Positions 58,552 through 64,000 of a stretch of 64,000 nt of DNA are shown in pieces. The number at the start of each line of letters is the position of its first letter. The stretch's first letter is position 1. This DNA comes from Amycolatopsis aidingensis (GTDB taxonomy: Bacteria; Actinomycetota; Actinomycetes; Mycobacteriales; Pseudonocardiaceae), in assembly GCF_018885265.1 (NCBI RefSeq), contig NZ_CP076538.1, positions 5,058,001-5,122,000 on the forward strand, in the 5' to 3' direction. Below the pieces are notes generated by a model, which saw only the letters and a program-made list of their open reading frames with translations, made no database searches and had not been told where the DNA came from. The translations under genes and the position numbers were made by a program.

Positions 58552-60116
58552 GCCGTCCCTGTGGTCGCGCCATCGGTGCCTGCCGGGGCGGGAGCCCGGT
58601 CAGCGCGGCGCCCGCGGTGGACCAGCCACACGTAGACCGGCATCCCGGCGAGCAGGAGCAGCAGTCCCTTGGCCATCACCTCGTAGCCCGCCCCCGCGAT
58701 GGCCCACACCGAGTAGGCGAAGGCCAGCACCGCCACCAGGCCGTGCCCGGCCAGCCTGCGCGGCGTGACCCGCTCGCGATCGGTCAGCAGCAGCATCAGC
58801 TGTGCCATCGCCGAATAGGCGTAGGGCACCAGCGTGGTCAGGGTCGCCAGCAGGATCACGAAGGTGAACTGCTCCACCAGGGTCGCGGTGTAGTTCATCG
58901 CCATCAGCACGCTGACCAGCACGCTGGACACGACCAGGCCGAACACCGGCGTCCCGGTGCGGCTGGTGCGTGCGAAGGCCTTCGGGAACAGGCCGTCCCT
59001 TGCCGCGGCCAGCGGCACCTGGCCCTGCAGCAGGACCCAGCCGTTCAACGCGCCGAACGCCGCGACCACCGCGCCCGCGGCCACCGCGTACCCGGCCCAG
59101 CCCCCGAACACCGACCCGGCCGCGTCCGCGAACGGCGCCGTCGACTCGGTCAGCACGCCCCGCGGCACCACACCCAGCACGGCGATCGTGCCCAGCACGT
59201 ACACCACGGCGGTGAGCACGGTGCCGATCAGCGTCGCCCGCGGAATGGTGCGCCGCGGCTCCCGCACGTCACCGGCGGGCACGGTGGCCGACTCGATCCC
59301 GATGAACGCCCACAAGGTCAGCGCCGCCGCGGCCGTCACCGCGCCGAACCCGCTCTGCTCGCTGGCGTTGAACGGCACGAAGTTCGCGGGCTCGGCGAAG
59401 AACGGCACGATCAGCGCAACCGCCAGCAACGGAACCAGCTTGAGCACCGTCGTGACGACCTGCACGATCCCGCCCTGCCGGACGCCGAGCGCGTTCACCG
59501 CGGTGACGCCCCAGACCGCGGCCAGTGCCACCAGCATCGCCGCCAGCCGGTTGCCTGCCAGCACCGGGAAGAAATGTGCGAGGTATCCGACGAAGGCCAC
59601 CGCGATCGCCGCGTTGCCTGCCCAGATCGCGATCCAGTAGCCCCACGCGGTCTGGAAACCGAGGAAGTCGCCGAAGGCCCTGCGCGTGTAGGCGTAGGGG
59701 CCGCCCACGTCCGGATAGCGCCTGCCCAGCCGGGCGAACACCAGTGCCAGCAGCACCGCGCCCACGGAGGTGAACAACCAGCCGAGGAGGCTCACCGCGC
59801 CGAAGGAGGCCAGCGAACTCGGCAGCAGGAACACCCCGGATCCGATCATGTTGCCCACCACCAGCGCGGTGGCCGCCCACAGCCCGAGGCCGCGCCCGCG
59901 GCGAAGGCCGACCGCCTGCCCCGTCTGGCCACCTGCCGCGGGATCCGGCGTCCCGGCGGGCTCCGGCCCGGCCGGGGCGGGTGCCTCCGCGGGTCCGGGG
60001 TACCGCTGCGCCATGAGGAACCGGCGGATCCCTCGTTCGGCCAGGTCACCCGAACCACGACCGGCGGCGCCGCGCCGGGCCTCCCGCGCGGCGCGAGCGC
60101 TCTCCTGTTCGTTCAT
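58548..60116 (-). CDS. APC-family amino acid antiporter, likely arginine/ornithine
   Basis: The 522-residue product has about 12 hydrophobic segments with the APC signature [19 protein letters not shown] in helix 1 and [20 protein letters not shown] in helix 6, as in AdiC/ArcD-like antiporters. A long hydrophilic N-terminal extension of about 75 residues (Pro/Ala-rich after [10 protein letters not shown]) is unusual. The overlap with arcA (GTGA) supports arginine-ornithine exchange, which costs no energy (inference). ATG 60116 follows GGGAGG. Confidence 0.9.
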   Translation of the reverse strand: MNEQESARAAREARRGAAGRGSGDLAERGIRRFLMAQRYPGPAEAPAPAGPEPAGTPDPAAGGQTGQAVGLRRGRGLGLWAATALVVGNMIGSGVFLLPSSLASFGAVSLLGWLFTSVGAVLLALVFARLGRRYPDVGGPYAYTRRAFGDFLGFQTAWGYWIAIWAGNAAIAVAFVGYLAHFFPVLAGNRLAAMLVALAAVWGVTAVNALGVRQGGIVQVVTTVLKLVPLLAVALIVPFFAEPANFVPFNASEQSGFGAVTAAAALTLWAFIGIESATVPAGDVREPRRTIPRATLIGTVLTAVVYVLGTIAVLGVVPRGVLTESTAPFADAAGSVFGGWAGYAVAAGAVVAAFGALNGWVLLQGQVPLAAARDGLFPKAFARTSRTGTPVFGLVVSSVLVSVLMAMNYTATLVEQFTFVILLATLTTLVPYAYSAMAQLMLLLTDRERVTPRRLAGHGLVAVLAFAYSVWAIAGAGYEVMAKGLLLLLAGMPVYVWLVHRGRRADRAPAPAGTDGATTGTA

Positions 60117-60181
60117 GCCACGACCTCCCGGTCGGTTCGGCGTCGCGGGCGATTCCCGACTTGGTCGCCGTCCAGGCAAAG

Positions 60182-62929
60182 TTAGGAAGGGTGATCCACT
60201 CGCTGATGCGGGAATTCGCCCTTCGTGGCGGGGACGAACGTCCCATCGGTCCCGCGGTACCGGCGGCGGAGCAGGCGCCACAGCACCTTGTCCAGCTCGA
60301 CCACCAGGAAGGCGACCAGGCCGATGCCCAGCGCCAGCAGCCACATCCCTGAGGGCAGCGGGGCGGTGTGGAACAGCGTGTTCAGCACCGGCACGTAGGT
60401 GATCAGTGCCTGCAGGACCAGCATGAGCGCGATACCGCCGTACAGCCAGGGGTTGCGGCCGTGCGCGCGGAACCGGTCCAGGGACCGGCAGCTGAGCAGG
60501 TACACGGCCTCGACCACGATGAACACGTTCATCGCCGCGGTGCGGGCCTCGGCAACCGGCAGGCCGGCTGCGAGCTGCGCCTGGAACACCGCGAACGCGC
60601 CGCCCACCAGTACGGCCGAGACCAGCAGGATGCGCCGGACGAGATCGCCGGTGAGCAGTGGCCGCTGCGGGGAGCGCGGTGGCCGGTCCATGATGCCGGG
60701 TTCCTTGGGCTGGAAGGCCAGGGTGAGGCCGAGGAACACCGCCGTGGTCATGTTGATCCAGAGAATCTGTACCGGCAGGATCGGCAGTGCGGTTCCCGCC
60801 ATGATCGCCACCAGGATGACAAGGCCCTCGGCGATGTTGGTTGGCAGGGTCCAGGTCAGGAACTTGCGCAGGTTGTCGAAAACCCCGCGGCCCTCCTCGA
60901 CGGCCGCCTCGATGGCGGCGAAGTTGTCGTCGGTGAGCACCATGTCGGCCGCCTCCTTCGCGGCCTCCGTTCCCGCCTTGCCCATCGCGATCCCGATATC
61001 GGCCTGGCGCAGGGCGGGCGCGTCGTTCACCCCGTCGCCGGTCATCGCCACCACCTGGCCGCGCCGCTGCAGCAGCCGGACCAGGCGCAGCTTCTGCTCC
61101 GGCGACACCCTGGCGAAGATCGTGGTGTCCGCCAGCTCCTCGTCCGGGGTGACCTCGATCTCCGCGCCGCCGACCGTGCGCCGGGGCAGGCCGAAGGCGT
61201 GCCCGATGGCCTCGGCGGTCGCGCCGTGGTCCCCGGTGATCATCTTGACCTCCACCCCGGCCCGCCGGCAGGCCGCCACCGCGGCCACCGCCTCCGGCCG
61301 GGGCGGGTCGTGCATGACCTGCAGCCCGAGGAAGGTCAGCCGGCCGGGCAGGTCCTCCGCGCGCACGGTGCCGGTCCCGGTGGGTGGGGTGAACCGGGCA
61401 AGCGCCAGCACCCGCAGCCCCCGCGCGGCCTGCTCGGCGATGGTGGCGTGAATGGCATCCCGGTCCAGCTCGCGCCGCGTTCCGGTGCGGTCCCACCGGT
61501 CCGCGCACAGCGCGAGCACCCGTTCCGGGGCGCCCTTGACATAGCCGGTGAGCGCACCCGTGTCGTCCTGGTGCAACGTGGCCATCCACTTACGCTCGGA
61601 TTCGAAGGGCAGCGTGTGCACTCGCCGCGGGCCCTGCCGGGGGTCGATCCCCGCCTTGGCCGCCACGACGAGCAGGGCGCCCTCGGTCGGGTCGCCGACG
61701 ACCTGCCAGCCGTCCCCGGTGTGCCGCAGCGTGGCGTCGTTGCACAGGGCACCGGCCAGCAGGCACCCGGCCAGCGCCCGGTCCGATCCGGGGTCACCGC
61801 GCAGCTCGCCGTCCGGGGCGTAGCCGGAGCCGGTGACCGGGTAGCTGTCCTCGGCGGTCAGCACCGTGGTCACGGTCATCTCGTTGGCCGTCAGCGTGCC
61901 GGTCTTGTCGGTGCAGATCACCGTGGTACCGCCCAGCGTCTCCACGGCGGGCAGCCGCCGTACGATCGCGTGCCGCCGGGACATCCGGGTGACCCCGATG
62001 GCCAGCACGATCGTCACCGCGGCAGGCAGACCCTCGGGGATCGCGCCGACGGCCAGTGCCACCGCCGCGACGAAGGTGTCCCCGAACGCGCCGCCGCGCA
62101 GCAGGCCCACCAGCATCGTCAGCGCGGCCAGCGCCACGATGGCCACGGCGAGCTTGCGGCTGAACCCGGCGAGCTTGCGGGTCAGCGGCGTCGCCGTGCC
62201 ACCCGCCGCGCTGGCCAGCCTGCCGATCAGGCCCAGTTCCGTGTCCGCCCCGGTGCCCGCGACCAGCGCGGTACCGCTCCCCCTTGTCACGATCGTGCCC
62301 GAATGGGCCATGTTCGTCCGGTCGGCCAGCACCGTGTCCGCCGGCAGGACCTGCTCGGCCTTGCCGGAGGGAACCGATTCCCCGGTGACCGCGGACTCGT
62401 CGATCTCAAGCGAGGAGGACCGGACGAGCCGCAGGTCGGCGGGCACCTTGTCGCCGGCCTTGACCAGCACGACATCCCCTGGCACCAGCCCGGCCGCGGC
62501 GACCCTGCGGGTGACACCCTCCCTGAGCACGGTGGCCTCCGTGGCCACCATCCCGGCCAGTGCCTCGATGGCCTGCCGCGCCCGCGCCTCCTGCACGTAG
62601 CCGATGGCGGCGTTGAGCAGCACCACCCCGAGGATCACCCCGGCATCGACCAGCTGCCCCAGTGCCAGCGTCACCGCCACGGAGGCCAGCAGCACGTACA
62701 CCAGGGGATCGTGGAACTGCCGCAGCAGCCTGCGCAGTGGCCCGCCATCGGTCTCGGCAGGCAGGGTGTTCGGCCCGTGCGCGGCCAGCCTGCGCTCGGC
62801 CTCCTCGCCGGTCAGCCCGCACGCGGAGTCGGTACCCAGCTCGCGCTCGACCTCGGGCACGGTGAGCCGGTGGGCACGCGAGCGCAGCGGGCCGTCGGTG
62901 CCCACGGCGGGCCGGGTGTCGGTCGTCAT
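60182..62929 (-). CDS. P2-type Ca/Na-like ATPase, CtpF-like
   Basis: The 915-residue pump has a cation-ATPase N-terminal domain (GLTGEEAERRLAAHGPNTLP), VTGESVP, AIPEGLPAAVT, the phosphorylation site CTDKTGTLTANE with Asp341, KGAPERVL in the nucleotide domain, MITGDHGATA and MTGDGVNDAPA, and six C-terminal helices. Length and motifs match mycobacterial CtpF, a DosR-regulon calcium pump. It is divergent from the response regulator and shares its box-rich promoter region. It lies 65 bases before the antiporter, so it may head the arc operon. Confidence 0.93.
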   Translation of the reverse strand: MTTDTRPAVGTDGPLRSRAHRLTVPEVERELGTDSACGLTGEEAERRLAAHGPNTLPAETDGGPLRRLLRQFHDPLVYVLLASVAVTLALGQLVDAGVILGVVLLNAAIGYVQEARARQAIEALAGMVATEATVLREGVTRRVAAAGLVPGDVVLVKAGDKVPADLRLVRSSSLEIDESAVTGESVPSGKAEQVLPADTVLADRTNMAHSGTIVTRGSGTALVAGTGADTELGLIGRLASAAGGTATPLTRKLAGFSRKLAVAIVALAALTMLVGLLRGGAFGDTFVAAVALAVGAIPEGLPAAVTIVLAIGVTRMSRRHAIVRRLPAVETLGGTTVICTDKTGTLTANEMTVTTVLTAEDSYPVTGSGYAPDGELRGDPGSDRALAGCLLAGALCNDATLRHTGDGWQVVGDPTEGALLVVAAKAGIDPRQGPRRVHTLPFESERKWMATLHQDDTGALTGYVKGAPERVLALCADRWDRTGTRRELDRDAIHATIAEQAARGLRVLALARFTPPTGTGTVRAEDLPGRLTFLGLQVMHDPPRPEAVAAVAACRRAGVEVKMITGDHGATAEAIGHAFGLPRRTVGGAEIEVTPDEELADTTIFARVSPEQKLRLVRLLQRRGQVVAMTGDGVNDAPALRQADIGIAMGKAGTEAAKEAADMVLTDDNFAAIEAAVEEGRGVFDNLRKFLTWTLPTNIAEGLVILVAIMAGTALPILPVQILWINMTTAVFLGLTLAFQPKEPGIMDRPPRSPQRPLLTGDLVRRILLVSAVLVGGAFAVFQAQLAAGLPVAEARTAAMNVFIVVEAVYLLSCRSLDRFRAHGRNPWLYGGIALMLVLQALITYVPVLNTLFHTAPLPSGMWLLALGIGLVAFLVVELDKVLWRLLRRRYRGTDGTFVPATKGEFPHQRVDHPS

Positions 62930-62966
62930 GGTGCCCCAGCCAACCGCCGCGGCAGGGCCGGGCCGT

Positions 62967-63055
62967 AGGGCACAACGTCCCCGCAACAGTGGCCGGACAT
63001 CCCTGGTAACGGGGACAGGTGACCTTGGTCCCCACACAGGGGACCTTCGCCGGGC
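62967..63055. promoter_or_regulatory. DevR/DosR-like boxes between the CtpF-like ATPase and the regulator
   Basis: AGGGCACAACGTCCCC (62967-62982), GGTGACCTTGGTCCCC (63018-63033) and GGGGACCTTCGCCGGG (63039-63054) lie in the 192-base divergent region. They suggest autoregulation and control of the pump/arc operon. Confidence 0.6.
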
Positions 63056-63121
63056 CGAAACACCCTGGCGTCGGCCTACAGTGGGTAGCGAGCCCCAGCT
63101 ACCGAAGAAGGCGGTACCCCG

Positions 63122-63766
63122 ATGATCACCGTGTTCCTGGTCGACGACCACGAGGTCGTCCGCCGCGGCATCGCCGACCTGGTGCAGGCCGAGCCCGATC
63201 TGCACGTCGCGGGCGAGGCCACTACGGTCAGCCAGGCCCTGGCCAGGATCCCCGCGCTGCGACCGGATGTCGCGGTGCTCGACGTCCGCCTCGGCGATGG
63301 CAACGGCGTCGAGCTCTGCCGCGAGCTGCGTTCCCGGCTGCCCGAGCTCAACTGCCTCATCCTCACCTCCTACACCGACGAGCAGGCCATGCTCGACGCC
63401 ATCCTCGCCGGAGCCGCTGGCTACGTGCTCAAGGACATCCAGGGCCTCCAGCTCATCGACGCCATCCGCGATGTCGGCAGCGGGAAGTCGCTGCTGGACA
63501 ACCGGGCCGCCGCCACCCTGATGAGCAAGCTGCGCACCGAGACCCAGCACGCCGGGCCGACCACCGGACTCACCGAACGCGAGCAGACCCTCCTGGAACT
63601 CATCGGCGAGGGGCTGACCAACCGGCAGATCGCCGAACGCATGTACCTGGCCGAGAAGACGGTGAAGAACTACGTATCCCGCCTGCTCACCAAACTCGGC
63701 CTGGAACGCCGCACCCAGGCCGCCGTACTGGCCACCAAGCTGCAGCACCGCGACCGGTCCGACTGA
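63122..63766 (+). CDS. devR: DevR/DosR-like response regulator (NarL/LuxR type)
   Basis: The 214-residue product follows M. tuberculosis DosR closely from end to end: [22 protein letters not shown], the phosphorylation site [11 protein letters not shown] with Asp54, [39 protein letters not shown], and the [23 protein letters not shown] with [14 protein letters not shown]. DosR is phosphorylated by DosS/DosT haem kinases under hypoxia or NO and activates the dormancy regulon; Streptomyces OsdR is similar. No sensor kinase gene is inside the window. The gene is divergent from the CtpF-like pump. Confidence 0.95.
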   Translation: MITVFLVDDHEVVRRGIADLVQAEPDLHVAGEATTVSQALARIPALRPDVAVLDVRLGDGNGVELCRELRSRLPELNCLILTSYTDEQAMLDAILAGAAGYVLKDIQGLQLIDAIRDVGSGKSLLDNRAAATLMSKLRTETQHAGPTTGLTEREQTLLELIGEGLTNRQIAERMYLAEKTVKNYVSRLLTKLGLERRTQAAVLATKLQHRDRSD

Positions 63767-63803
63767 CCGGCCGGGCCGGACGGTGGCAAGCGGCTCCTCC
63801 CGG

Positions 63804-63842
63804 TGACGACCAAGGACCCCGGAACCCGGGACCTCGGACTCC
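63804..63842. promoter_or_regulatory. Two weaker DevR/DosR-like boxes downstream of the regulator gene
   Basis: GGGGTCCTTGGTCGTC (minus strand, 63805-63820) and GGGACCTCGGACTCC (63828-63842) precede the last, partial gene. The match is weaker than at the hsp20 or ackA sites. Confidence 0.35.
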
Positions 63843-63902
63843 GGACACGGCCGGGCGGGACACAGCAACCTCGGCTGCGTCACCGAATCAAGGGAGGACC
63901 CC

Positions 63903-64000
63903 ATGTCCATTCGAGACGGAGCGAGCCACACCGAGCAGGCTCACCGTTCCGGCACCGAGCACGGCCTCATCGTGAGCAGAGTCGCTGCTCTCACCCGGAT
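63903..64000 (+). CDS. Start of an unidentified gene, cut by the window edge
   Basis: An ATG with GGGAGG upstream opens a frame of 32 codons (MSIRDGASHTEQAHRS...LIVSRVAALTR) that runs off the right end. Too little is present to name the family. Its place right after the regulator and behind two box-like sites makes it a likely member of the same regulon. Confidence 0.5.
   Translation, partial: MSIRDGASHTEQAHRSGTEHGLIVSRVAALTR

Noticed and set aside
60117..60181. DevR/DosR-like box upstream of the antiporter
   Set aside because: No good match to the palindrome in this 65-base gap; the arc genes may instead be read from the ATPase promoter.

Overview
The window is very GC-rich and gene-dense, with many GTG and TTG starts and many 4-base ATGA or GTGA overlaps. 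Gene content (modular PKS, DesA3-like desaturase with its reductase, furA-katG, a DevR/DosR-type regulator, an Acr/HspX-like Hsp20, Acg-family nitroreductases) points to a filamentous actinomycete. Pseudonocardiaceae is plausible (inference). No rRNA, tRNA, CRISPR array, insertion sequence or replication origin was seen.

Left part, 1-12.4 kb: a minus-strand cluster reads secreted lipase, ferredoxin-reductase-like protein, acyl desaturase, MFS exporter, then a type I PKS (ACP-KS-AT-DH...) that runs off the left edge. Most junctions are coupled or tight, which suggests one lipid or polyketide operon. A large secreted subtilase lies upstream, separated by a hairpin.

Middle part, 12.6-31.5 kb: housekeeping and regulatory genes. 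They include a RibD/DHFR-like reductase, an AlkD-like protein with a winged-helix regulator and membrane protein, a SEFIR/NB-ARC/TPR protein resembling immune receptors, a small protein coupled to an M48 protease with an apparent frameshift, furA-katG, dialkylglycine decarboxylase with a divergent LysR regulator, a SigJ-like ECF sigma factor, a MerR regulator divergent from a secreted peptidase-like hydrolase, and a cation exchanger.

Right part, about 31.7-64 kb: a compact hypoxia/dormancy-type island ending in a clear DevR/DosR-like response regulator. Its genes fall into three groups. Stress proteins: Hsp20, three universal stress domains, OsmC, CBS and CBS-BON proteins, DUF1918, two Acg-like nitroreductases. 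Ion transport: two P-type ATPases and a CNNM protein. Oxygen-independent ATP supply: phosphoketolase with acetate kinase, arginine deiminase, ornithine carbamoyltransferase, carbamate kinase and an antiporter-like permease, plus a GNAT/ADP-forming acyl-CoA synthetase; PEP synthase is also present. Imperfect palindromes close to GGGNCNTTNGTCCC recur in four divergent promoter regions and again downstream of the regulator gene. This suggests a DevR/DosR-like regulon packed into one locus. A TetR/quinone oxidoreductase pair with its own perfect operator sits inside the island.
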